Source: Steromphala cineraria
Taxonomy: Eukaryota; Mollusca; Gastropoda; Trochida; Trochidae
NCBI GenBank assembly: GCA_916613615.1
Contig: OU744724.1
Coordinates: forward strand, 27,948,171 to 28,012,170
DNA length: 64,000 nucleotides
Reading direction: 5' to 3'
The translations under genes and the position numbers were made by a program. Of this stretch, positions 12,943-23,508 are shown one piece after another. Positions within the stretch are counted from its first letter, which is position 1, and each line of letters starts with the position of its first letter. The notes beneath the pieces are model-generated. The model saw only the letters and a program-made list of their open reading frames with translations, did not search any database and was not told where the DNA came from.

Positions 12943-14369
12943 GTATTGAACAGATCCACAGTTCATAGCTTCTTGATGGTTGTTCCAAAGTCGATTGCTA
13001 ACAATTAATCATGGATATATTAACATCAACGGATCGGTTAATGAAAATTATAAAGAATTTTGAGTTATGATCCTCATCTGAACATTAACACCTAATGTAA
13101 TTGATCATTGACAATCATGTTGTTTGTAAATGTGAATAATAATAATCATACAATATTTACCATTTATATCCGTGTTACTGCAGTCTAGAATTCTTACCAA
13201 ACGCGCATTCTTGGCAAATGAAGAGGAAAATTATAAATTATAACTTGGTATGGTTTTACAGCATTTATTCAAGGGATACATGAGAGCGAAACCATCGATA
13301 TTTACTCACTGGACTTATAGAAACGCATCGTGCATTCACAGAGAATATTATCTTAAGCATAACAACAAGTCAATAAACTAAATTTTTACGTGTTGTGTTT
13401 CTAAAATGATTCATTGTTGTCGGAACTACTAAAACATGTTCACGTGAATTCTCTTTGCTGTTAAAAACAGTATTTGTTAATATTTGAAGAGCATTGCATT
13501 TCTCTATTTTTGCTCATAACCATTCCTCAACAGCGTCACAACCATTTTTGACAAAGCAGGCAGTTGTTTTTCGATCACTTAATACATATGAAACTATAGC
13601 CATGAAAATAAACTGAATTCACAAGGTGTAGCATGTAAGCATTATATTTGTATATATATATGAATATTCAGATTATTTCATTATACTTAGAATATATATC
13701 TTTTATCATCACGTTTCACATATTATCCCTAAGAAGACAGATATTTGTTCTGTCTACAAGAGCAGCTACATCAAGCAACTGACCACATTTTCGCTAAAGA
13801 GTGATTCATATTCAAAGAATTTGAACGTTATTGACACACATGTCTGATATCGATTTCAGATACTGAACTTCTATAAGCGTGTTGAGAACAAGCTGACAAG
13901 ACATTGATTGGATACTCAGACTGATCAACTGACATGAAATGAAATATGAGATGAAATTATTGCTCGCAAATGTCTATATACTGAGTTGTTTAGATTGATG
14001 TAAAAATATCAATGAAGGGACTTTCTCTCCTACCTCTTACCTTTGTACTTTTACTTACATGTAAAGCAAATGCTGGGATACAATACCCGGATACTGATTA
14101 GCTACAATTTAGGTGCAATCTGTTGTGGCAAAATAATAGTTTAACTCTTGAGAAAACTTAAGTCATTTATTTGTTAAAAGTCCTTTTTAACATGACGGAA
14201 ATCAGTTTCAGTTGTTGATTTCATAAAAAACACTTGATGTTCTTTAAGAGGGTACAAGGATCTCTGCCAAACCTCGGCACTGTCACATAAAGACGTTATT
14301 CATCCATAGCGTGCGCATTTTCAGAATTTCATAGAATTGATTTAAAACGTATTTTTTCAAATAATATCC
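12943..14369. other. AT-rich non-coding DNA, nothing recognised
   Basis: No gene, element or repeat supported. The macro-repeat becomes recognisable only from about 14.37 kb. Confidence 0.45.
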
Positions 14370-16556
14370 CTAAATGTTTCATTCATAAACGAAGTACATA
14401 AAATGGAGACTCTGTTTAGATCATTCTGTGTAACTTAGTTACTATAAAAGATCTCTTTATAAAATAAAATAATGACTCATTCGTCTGTATTGAAGAAAAA
14501 CTTGAGTCCGTTCAATCTGTTCACTCAAGAATGTAGAAAGACCCATTTGGCATTATCACAAGCTGCCATATATCAGATTCGATTTGTTATCTTCAAACTC
14601 TTGTTTATTCAGCTGTGTTTACTATTTAAAGAAATAAGAACATTTGACGATGAATCATTTATTAGTATAAATAATTTTCATTTTAAGGATTGTAGGCAGT
14701 ATCTGTTCAAGGCCCCTGTGACCATTTACAAATCAGTGCAAAACTCCCGCAATTCTCAATAATTGGCTTATTCAAGGACACTGCAACATTAGTTTTATGA
14801 AAGTTAAGACTTCTCACAAAATTTCAGAAATAATAATGAATAGAATTAAAACTAAACTAAACGATTTAGCTTATACAAATAATTGTCTTTAATAAATCAT
14901 TTAATGGTATCAAAAGTTAATAAACACACGAAAAATTATACTTTTAACTTGACAGCTCTTTCTTAGACTACAGATGACAATGTAGAAATAATGAGAAGGA
15001 AAGATGATATATACTTGCATAATCTGTTATCATAATAGGGAAACAAAAAAACTAAAGAATTATAAGGTATGAAAAGCCTCCGTGCATTTCACAAACGTCG
15101 ATGCAAGCTCTTAAATGCTCTAAACAGGAAATGGATATACCCATCAAACATGTCCTGGTACAGAGTCCAAAAACACGGTAAAAAACTAGGCATATTACTC
15201 TGTAAAAAATGCACGGTTCTGTTACTTGACTCGATCGAGGTATTCATACGCTAAAGAAATTTTATTTCCTTATCTCGAATAGTTTCAGAGAAAATCAGTG
15301 CCCTTTACTCGGTCAGACGACTTCGATAGTAGCCCGCATTTATATCCCTTCTCACATCATGACGGGAGATATTGTATGACAAGTAAGACACAAAAAGTAA
15401 TTCAAACTGCTCACCGAAGAAGAATTCCATTTCCTTCTGAAACGTTTACCAAGAAGTCTCAACAGGGTCGCGTGCTGTTTATGTTTTTGCACATCTGTTG
15501 ATAAGACATGCATTGCTGAATATCTTGCATAAACAAATTGCCGTTAATATTATTAAAAGAAAACCTCACTGTTTTAAAGGGACAGTAGCACATTTTTTTT
15601 AAACATTTTATTATCAATTTTTCACTAATAGTTGTACGTTAATTCTAAATGTATTATTTGCATATTGTCCAAATCTCAATACACAAACCAATTATCAAAA
15701 ATCAAAGAACAAATTATAAAGATTCACATAAAGTCGATTGGCGGCCATTTTGTGTGAACACCGTTCATTCATTTTATGAATGAAAAAGGAATCGCATGGC
15801 TGAACTTAACATTATATATTTAATTTATTACTGCTTCAATAAGTTTAAACACATTGTCTTTCAATTTGAACCATTAATTTTCATTTTCCTGACATCACCT
15901 TATTTGCCCCCTGAAACGTGCCACTGTCCCTTTAAATGCATACTGTAAGAACACAAATAACCACTGACATAAAAAGCGCCCCAACCTTTATGCATTTATG
16001 GTATTGCAAAACCTTAGATTTGTGATATTTTTTTTGCGTTGAAAATGAATACCATTTTTTACTTGTGGATGAATACTTAAATGACTTGAGAAAACTCTTT
16101 TTACCAAACCAAATATAATGAAGTTAGATATCTAATGAATACGGAAAATGAAGCAATGATGTTTGATTTATGTAAATATGTGTTTAATAATGCTTAAAGA
16201 AGGCAATCGTTATTTGAATTATAATCATTGTAAATATTGCAAGTGAAATATGTTTTGAAATGTATATGTATATTGGCATGCGGCCGGCAAACATGAATAA
16301 ACACACTTGATTTCTCTTGACCCGATAAAAATGGTGTTAAATATGTATGCATGATCTTAAATCAAATTAGGTAAATAGAAAATTCAAACTACGCGTGAAG
16401 TTAATTATATATTTGCTTATGAATGTATCATCGGCCAGTGACATTTTACTGAAAAAATGTCATGGCTACTGAAGCTTATGTCTAGACATCAGTAAAATGT
16501 ATGATTTCAAAGGTGAAAAACTGAACTTATTCAATTTTCAAATGTAAAAATAAAAG
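14370..16556. repeat. Macro-repeat block R1
   Basis: The block aligns by eye with R2 (33.17 kb onward) and R3 (43.44 kb onward): AAAATGGAG followed by GTTTAGATCATTCTG, then the GTTGATAAGACATG motif near 15.49 kb, then GTTAATTATATATTTGCT near 16.4 kb. It is interrupted by the MITE at 15578-15931. Short open frames here are not conserved between blocks and are unlikely to be genes. Confidence 0.7.
15578..15931 (+). mobile_element. TTAA MITE family A, copy 2 (354 bp)
   Basis: Both TTAA target copies are intact (15574-15577 and 15932-15935). Ends are AGGGACAGTAGCACA and CGTGCCACTGTCCCT. It lies inside block R1 and is absent from the corresponding place in R2 and R3, so it inserted after those blocks separated. 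Confidence 0.85.
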
Positions 16557-16567
16557 CTTAATTTACA
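16557..16567. repeat. LINE target-site duplication, left copy
   Basis: CTTAATTTACA, repeated exactly at 19480-19490. The uninterrupted sequence in R2/S3 and R3/S4 shows that the two copies flank a single insertion. Confidence 0.85.
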
Positions 16568-16664
16568 GACAGACAGACAGACATTTTATTCAGTATATAG
16601 GCCGAAGGCCCAAGATACAAATGCATAACACAATTGGAACAAGCGCACATAAAAGTTTACAGGT

Positions 16665-17177
16665 TTATGTATTTACAATTATAGCTCTAGTATTTTTTAC
16701 ACATTTGAGAAAATTACAAACATTTATGATAATATTTCTATCGTTGCTGTTGAGGATATTAATTAAGTTGTGCATGTTAACAGTGCTGCACAATAGTGGA
16801 GAAATATACTTATTTCTAGCATCATTATATAATTTACAATAGAAGAGAATGTGAAGTTCATCTTCAATACAGTTAATATTATTTGTTTTACAGTAAGAAC
16901 AAATTCTTTCAGGCATTGATATATTGTTGTATCGTCCTGTTTCGATACCTAGACCAAAATTGCTACACCTAAACTTTGCTAAGAGAGATCTCAAATATGG
17001 AGAGATAGGTATTGTGAGATAGCTTTCTACATGTAGAAGTGTCTTAAAATGTCTATAAGCAAATGAATCTGAAAAATTATTAATATTGGCAGACCAGGAT
17101 TGTTTTAGATTATCTGAGAGTCTAAGTTTGAAGTGTTGCATGAAAACCTTACTATCACCTACATCTTGAGAGGCCAT
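16665..17177 (-). pseudogene. LINE ORF2, C-terminal region
   Basis: A 170-codon open frame forming the last part of the retrotransposon polyprotein. It carries a Cys/His pattern near its middle (ICSYC, then DELHILFYC about 11 residues later), typical of the region after the reverse transcriptase in many invertebrate LINEs. It joins the preceding piece by a one-base frameshift at about 17175, where the upstream frame runs to a stop at 17159 while this frame continues the protein. Confidence 0.8.
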
Positions 17178-18079
17178 ACAAACCCAAAACCAAATTCAAA
17201 TAAAATATTCTTTATGCATGTAGCCCAAGTATATCTACCCGAGTCATCAAGAGATTTTAACATCTCATAACCCTGAAAAGGAAGTCTATGCAAGCCTAAC
17301 TGAATTAATCTACACCAATACTTGACCGCTCTAGACATATAATTAAACTGTAATGGAAGCCTACCACATTCTCCTAACACCATACTGCTACTAACATTTC
17401 TACCAACTCTGAGAACCTGCCTACAAACTTTAATCTGAAGACCCTCAATAATTTTACAATAAGATGTTCCCCAGACTTCAGACCCATAACACAAAATAGG
17501 CAGAATAATAGAATCAAACAACTTAAATACATCATGTGGTGACAGAGTTCCAAAAGTTCTTTGAAAAGAATAGATAGAGATAAGGGCTTTATTACCTTGG
17601 GAGAGCAGACAGTGTTGAGCTTTAGTCCATGAAAGTCTAGGGGTGAAAACTATACCAAGATATCTATAAGATAAAACAACCTCAATTTGTTTACCCTCGA
17701 AAAACCACTTTTCATAATGCCTCAAATATCCTGAGTTGCGAAACACAATAATTTTTGTTTTGTCTAAATTAACCTTCATGCCAGTATGTTTACAAAACAA
17801 CTCTAGTGCATTTAACCTCTTCTGCAACTGAAGTGATGTATCTGCAACCCCTGACACATCATCAGCAAACATTAATGCATAAAGATCATTGACATTAGCA
17901 CTTATATTTACACCTTTTCCTCCAAAATTTTCTAAAACTGTAAAAAGCTTGTTTATGAAGATGGTGAATATAATGGGGCTTAAAATACATCCTTGACGGG
18001 TACCTTGGTTACACCTGAAAGTGTCTGTGAGGCCATTTGCGGTCCTAACACAAGCTACCAGCTTAGAATACATGGACAC
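17159..18079 (-). pseudogene. LINE ORF2, reverse transcriptase palm and thumb
   Basis: A 306-codon open frame holding the catalytic half of the reverse transcriptase: the QGTRQGCILSP motif near residue 25, the FADDV metal-binding motif near residue 72, then GMKVNLDKTKIIVF and a YLGI motif, followed by the thumb/connection region. The enzyme would copy element RNA at a nicked target. Upstream the same frame holds a TAA at 18101-18103, and beyond that a one-base shift connects to the piece at 18118-19401, so this copy cannot make the enzyme. Confidence 0.9.
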
Positions 18080-18117
18080 TAAGATATTAAAGAATTTACC
18101 TTATATACCAACATCCT

Positions 18118-19401
18118 TTAGACAATCAAACAAAACTTGATAGTATCAAAAGCTTTTGCAAAATCTATAAAAACACAATAAAATCTGCCCCTTTTCTTAT
18201 GAGAATACTTCTGTACAACAGCATTTAAAGAAAACATGTGATCAATAGTGCTATACCCAGCTCTGAATCCAGCCTGACACTCACTGATAGTATCATTCCT
18301 CTCACACCACTTCTTCAGTCTTGATGTTAATATACAAGTAAACAGTTTACACAGAGAATCTATTAAAGAGATACCCCTATAGTTACTAGGATTTTGCCTT
18401 AATCCAGATTTAAACAGTGGGCATATAATACTTGAACCCCAAACAGCTGGGAAAATACCCTTATTATATATTTGATTAAACAATAATGTAAGATGTTTTA
18501 CAGAGAATATCTTGGAGGCTTTGATAAATTCAGCCGCTATGCCATCAGGCCCAGGTGATTTATTATTTTTCAGTTTATCAATGTTAGAGTTAACCTCCTG
18601 TTCAGTCATGATATCATTCAAGTCATCACACACAGTATTACACACTTCACCTGGAATGTCACATGGTGGCAACTGTAAGTCCTGTTCACATGATAAGAGA
18701 GATGAGAAATGTTTAACCCAGTCACATGGTTCAATATTAGCAGTTTTATTAGATGGTTTCCTAGCAGATTTAAGTATCTGCCAAAACATCCTAGGGTCAT
18801 TCCTAGCTTCCACAAGTTTAAGTTGCTTATGTTCATGATATTGTATCTTTTTCGCTTTAAAAAGGCATTTAAATGAAGATCTTAGAGATTTGAACACTTT
18901 GAAGTCTATACCGAAGTCTCTATGTGCCCTCAGAGCAGCATATTTTTTATGTTTGAGTTCATCTAGTTCTTGATCCCACCATGGAGGCTGAGTAAGAGTT
19001 TTACTTATGTAGGGTCTATATAATTTCCTAGCAAAGTCTGCAGACTCATAGTAAATGTTGATAATAGCTAATATTACTGAATCAATGTTGTTATTGATTT
19101 TATCACACAGGGTATAATCTTCAATTTCAATTAGTCCTTTAAAGTTACTGAGGAAATGTTCTGATGCATCTTGATCCCATACAAACTTTATCCAGTCACG
19201 AGAGGTTTGTTCTTGTACAGTAGCACCACCAGGTGTTGTGGTGTCAGATTGTCTATCGTTATCACTATTTAGTCCACAATCATCTGTTGAGCCAGTCACA
19301 AATGAACATGATAATGGAAAATGGTTTGAGTAATCAGCATCTTCAACTTGGAAATGTGCTATATTTGGAAATAACTTTGTTGAGGCTAACATGTAATCCA
19401 C
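18118..19401 (-). pseudogene. LINE ORF2, endonuclease C-terminus and reverse transcriptase fingers
   Basis: A 427-codon open frame. The first 30 residues are the end of an AP-like endonuclease (DYML near the start, then SNHFPLSC). A linker follows, then the start of the reverse transcriptase: KSPGPDGI near residue 290, NYRGISLIDSLCKLF near 340, CQAGFRAGYSTIDHM and FIDFAKAFDTI near the end. The catalytic Asp of motif A is present. Endonuclease sequence continues upstream in another frame (LNGRIFADKHGEFTCFT, about 19408-19460), so there is a frameshift near 19405. The frame ends where a one-base shift occurs in motif A. Confidence 0.9.
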
Positions 19402-19479
19402 TTGACCCAGGTAAAACAGGTAAATTCTCCATGTTTATCTGCAAAGATTCTACCATTTAGAATATGGATACTAAAACTT

Positions 19480-19490
19480 CTTAATTTACA
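19480..19490. repeat. LINE target-site duplication, right copy
   Basis: CTTAATTTACA, identical to 16557-16567. Confidence 0.85.
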
Positions 19491-20940
19491 TCAAAGACAT
19501 AAAGGTCGAGAAATTCAAACCAGACAAACTCGACGATTAGTAATAGATTATTTTTTACTTATCTCACTTAAAGATGCTGTTTCATACTTGCATGCGGTTC
19601 AGGCTGAAATTTAGCTATTGAAAAAAGAAATACATCACTTTGTAGACAAATCTTTCGTCGAAATTTTGATATCATATTAGATATTTAGATTGTTTAATCA
19701 ACAATAACATACTTATTTCGACGCCCAAAGCACAGTCCCCCTTGTAGAAAGGGCATAGCATTTAACGAACCCGCTTTCGGTGACGTAATCATTACTTGTG
19801 TAGGATTTACACCGTGTCACAACTAGCGTATTTGAGTTCGATGGGTATCAACTTTGGCAGTAACGAATACCATATTCGGAGAAAAAGAAAAGAAAATCAA
19901 GTCGTGCGCGACAAAGACGGTTTTCAAGCCTTTATTTAGAGACCGGAAGTTGTGAAATGGCCACACTTGATTCGCCTTTTTGTTGGCTCCCTAATCCGTA
20001 ATTTTGGTAAATAATCTCATATTTAATGAATTTTGGTCCAATTTTCCTTAGGTTGGTCGCTAATTTTTTCTAAAAATACAACGAATACATTAAAAATACT
20101 TTTTTAAATATTGCAAGTATGATACAGCATCTTTAAGGTTGATATGATAATGTATATATTCAAAATTAAATTGATTCTTAAACACATATACAACATGACC
20201 TATATCATTGGTATCATTTAATTTGAAGTGGTCATGTTTTCGCGAACCATTACCAAAAATAACCTTTATCTAATCTAATAATATGTGCATCGTACTTTAA
20301 ACAACCAGTAAGTAGCTGAATAACAAACCAAATGGCTTTCATAGAAGTCAGGCACAAGGTGCTGTAACATTTTCACTTCACTTCTGTAATGAAAGTAAAA
20401 TCTGTTAGTATAAAATCCTTGCAAGATTTGAAAAATGTTTGTTGAGAATCAAGCAATAACGAACTGAATACCAACACCATAAATCAAAAGAGAGACGAGG
20501 TGTCTGTTACATGCCTTCATTTGTTCAGGGCATCTAATTTTAGTAAGTAAAATACAGATCGGAGGACTGCGTGAGTAGAATAATTTACCCTATAAGATGA
20601 TAAGATAAGTTGCAAAAACCTATATATATGATAGCTTTTAAGGTGCCGTGCCCGTACGAATAACATTTTCAAACGTCTGATGATGTATGATATAGGGACA
20701 CGCTCACCAGGCGAACTACCTCTAATATTACATCAAAAACAGTATGGGATCTATTAGTATTCTGGTTTATAGCCTGACGTTGTTTAATGAAAGGTATACA
20801 TATAAGCTTACTTGACAACAATCTTCATGTTCTACCTGCATTTGAAGCACAGAGATGTTACTCCAGTTTCAATGATAAAACGGCATTGGCTTTTGGGTTC
20901 TTTTATGACTTTGCCTTTTTTGGCATTGTATTTACCAACT
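19491..20940. repeat. Macro-repeat block S1
   Basis: Matches S3 (35.42 kb) and S4 (47.88 kb) from AAAGGTCGAGAAATT onward, with the CACCAGGCGAA/CTCTAATATTA landmark at about 20705. It is interrupted by a MITE at 19572-20132. No coding region. Confidence 0.7.
19572..20132. mobile_element. TTAA MITE family B (561 bp)
   Basis: TTAA at 19568-19571 and 20133-20136 flank TIRs of about 21 bp (AGATGCTGTTTCATACTTGC at left; the right end complement differs by one base there). Blocks S3 (about 35500) and S4 (about 47965) give the uninterrupted sequence CTCATCAACTTGAGGTTGAT, confirming insertion at a TTAA/TTGA site. No open frame inside. The interior has TGACGTAA and GTGCGCGAC segments of higher GC than the surroundings. 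Confidence 0.88.
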
Positions 20941-21719
20941 ACTGTTTAATATTATTTTAAAGGAGCAATATAACAGTGTAAAACATATCAATACTATTTA
21001 TGCGTAATGAAAAGTCCTAAATTCTTATCATTTAAACTTCTTTCTGGCATGCTTCTCATATGATTACTCTAACATTCTCGTTTAGCAAGAAAATAAAACT
21101 GACTGTGAAACTTGAGTTGCTCAATGAAATATGACCGTTGCTTATCACTCCAAGTCTCAAGAAACATGCTAGAAATCTTTGTTGTAGGCCTTTCAGATGT
21201 TAAGTGTATGTTTACACACATTGGGTGAAAAAGATATGGCATGTGAAAGCTAGCTGGAAAACAGAAAACAGTATATCATTGTTTTGTCAAGGTTTTTGTC
21301 ATTTAGAAATCAATCCCAGATACATGTACAAGTCCATTTCATCACACAAAAAAATGATTCATTTGCTTGTATTTACATGTTATTTATCAAATTGGTTTAG
21401 TGCAAGGGTAGAGTATTAGTAGTTAATAGTTAATAGTAAACATGTTGCTAAAACAATTATAAAACAAGCATGCTGTGTCTCTTAATTGATTTGATTAATT
21501 TGAATACATTTTAATAATTTTGTTCACTAGCACGTTTTGTGAAACCTTTTATAGATTAAAAGTAGCAGGCTTAGCAATAAAGCAATGTTTTGGGGAATGT
21601 TTGTTTCAATGGATAAAACAATATTACTGAAATTTGAAATAAAAACGCTTATCTTAAAATGGATTTCACCCATTGGTTTTGCGAATCCCAATATATATCT
21701 ATATATCCTATCTTATATT
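20941..21719. repeat. Macro-repeat block P1
   Basis: Matches P2, P3 and P4 from ACATTCTCGTTTAGCAAGAAA (21.07 kb) through the ATGACCGTTGCTTATCA and GTGTATGTTTACACA segments. Shorter than P2 and P3. Non-coding. Confidence 0.7.
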
Positions 21720-22510
21720 ATTTACACTGTTCCTTTAAACACTCAGTAAATAGCTTAATAACAGACCTACTGGCTACGTCAGACACAAGGTACTCAAACA
21801 TTTCTTTGCACAATGGACATTGAAACTGTACACTTTTGTAATGAGATCAAACTCAGTATCAAATCCCAATTAAGTTTGCAAAATATATGTGGAGAGAATC
21901 AGGCAATAGCGAACTGAATACCAACACCATACAACAAAAATTAAATCAGATACGAGGTTTTTCGTTAAATTTCTTTCTACAGAATCTTGAAAATCTCATA
22001 TTATCACATCTTCTCGAAAATGTTAAAATGCAACTTAAGAACATCTCATTTTTGTAAATAAATAACTGATCAGAGGACTGCGTGTTTTGAATCATTTACC
22101 TTATAAGATGATATGATCAGTTGCAAAAACGTATAGATATGATAGCTTTAAATGTCCTCTAACTTTTTCAAGCATGTGAGGCTGTGTGATATGATAAACG
22201 TTCACCAGGCGAAGCAGCTCTAATATTACTTAAAGAGTTACAATATGAGTAGGGCATCCATGGTACCATCTGTTTAATAGCCTGACTTTGTTTGACTAAA
22301 CGTATATCTTTAATGGCTTCCTTGACAACAATCTTTTTATAATTCGCGTTAACCTTCATATTCAAAAGTTTTTTAAACAAAACTATATCGTGATCAGAAA
22401 GCTTCTTTTATTACATTTTATTACATAGAAGTGATTTTACGGATTGAGCAGTATTCATGAAATTTATGAAATATATTTAAAAGGAGCTATATGATAATTG
22501 TAAATTATAA
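21720..22510. repeat. Macro-repeat block S2
   Basis: Matches S3 closely up to TTGTAAATTATAA at 22510, where the 6.1-kb transposon begins. It includes the CACCAGGCGAAGCAGCTCTA landmark at about 22202. Confidence 0.75.
22506..22510. repeat. Target-site duplication of the 6.1-kb transposon, left
   Basis: TATAA here and at 28623-28627. The empty site near 36475 reads AAATTATAACAAAAAG, so the duplication is 3 bp (TAA, element beginning TAGC) or 5 bp (TATAA, with the right terminus 2 bp shorter). Confidence 0.75.
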
Positions 22511-22810
22511 TAGCAGGGAGGCAATTTGGGAGAATCGTGCACTTAGTGACCAGTTTATGAATTTTTGTGTGGTGATAGGTATGGGTACAAGGTTTTAAAA
22601 AACCATCGCAAACAAGTTGAGGTCGCCCCCTGGTGGCCTGTTTGCACAAAATCCAAGATGGCCGCCGTCAATAAATTGAAATAGTATACTGCCGCCCCTA
22701 ATTGTAATAGAACATTGTGTAATACCTCTAGTTCCATGTTTTAAAGGGCAAGGATTCCATTTAGGACATCTATTTTGTGTTTCAAGGTCATTTTCAAGGT
22801 CAAAGGTCAT
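22511..22810. repeat. Left terminal inverted repeat of the 6.1-kb transposon
   Basis: About 300 bp, highly similar to the complement of 28315-28624 except for the outermost 50 bp or so. The terminus begins TAGCAGGGAGG, against TAGCGGGGGAGG at the other end. The inner edge carries AGGTCAAAGGTCA. Confidence 0.92.
22797..22809 (+). promoter_or_regulatory. DR1 nuclear-receptor-like motif in left TIR
   Basis: AGGTCAAAGGTCA is a perfect direct repeat of AGGTCA with one-base spacing; TCAAGGTCA also occurs at 22782-22790 and 22794-22802. The same set is at 28316-28328 in the right TIR. The motif match is seen; binding is inference. Confidence 0.45.
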
Positions 22811-23073
22811 TACTGGGACATTTTGTTACAAAACAATGGTCGTAATTCGATTTTAACTTTCATATTTCTGGTTCAGTGGATATAACTTACCAAATGAATA
22901 CTGTACAGAATTACAAATTGGCTTTGATATGAAATTTTAATCCTTCAAAACAAATTCCACAATCTGGCAGTTGGTAATGTCCATGGTATTGAAATGAGTC
23001 AGTTATATGGCTTATATAAACACATTTACCTTTATGTTCAGAAAGAGCAAGAGACAGTGTACATTAGCACCGA

Positions 23074-23508
23074 TCATGTTGCTATATCATTGTTTGTGCA
23101 ACCTCCTTCACACTTGCACAATGGCCCACATCGGATTCCAGCTCTATGACACTTGCAGTTGCCTTTGCATGCAACTGAGCATCCACAGTGGAGTAGCAGT
23201 GTGCATCCATGGCTGGCATCTGGTAGACTGCTCCAGTATGGCATCCATACCTTGGTTCTGGCATTCCATTCCCAGCCCCATTCACATGCATTTGGAATGT
23301 GGGGACCTTTGCAGAGAGACTGCTTCCAGACGAAGGCTGCAACCAGAAGTGCACGTTTTGTATGCTGGAACAAGGCATGCTTGGTTGGTGGGATGCATTG
23401 AAGTGCCTTGAGGCCATGCGTGAACATCAACTTCCTTGCTTCATTGACAGAGTTTGCACTGCACATTTTGCTGTACATCAACACTGTCAAACGTTCCAGA
23501 TGGCGCAT
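23074..23508 (-). pseudogene. Transposon gene, C-terminal CXC part
   Basis: A 144-codon open frame that continues the protein after a frame change. Its first third (LERLTVLMYSK, then SVNEARKLMF) and middle (IPPTKHALFQHTKRA, then WGWEWNA) follow the order I recall for the family's C-terminus. Residues 108-137 form a CXC pattern: C-x-C-x3-C-x3-C-x-C-x6-C-x3-C-x-C-x3-C, resembling tesmin/TSO1-type zinc- and DNA-binding domains. The same frame runs upstream to about 23596 (NAWANFPQVTETF), beyond the listed start. The zinc-binding role is inferred from the spacing. Confidence 0.75.

Larger units (their letters stand above)
16568..19479 (-). mobile_element. 5'-truncated non-LTR retrotransposon (LINE-1 of window)
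   Basis: A 2,912-bp insertion on the minus strand between exact 11-bp target duplications (CTTAATTTACA). The 3' end carries a GGGCCTTCGGCC hairpin, TGAATAAAATG and a short TGTC-repeat tail. The 5' end is cut off inside the endonuclease domain, as expected for incomplete target-primed reverse transcription. It encodes the end of an AP-like endonuclease, a full reverse transcriptase and a C-terminal cysteine-containing region, in frames broken at about 19405, 18135, 18101 (stop) and 17175. It belongs with the Jockey/I-like group; the exact clade is unresolved. Confidence 0.92.
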
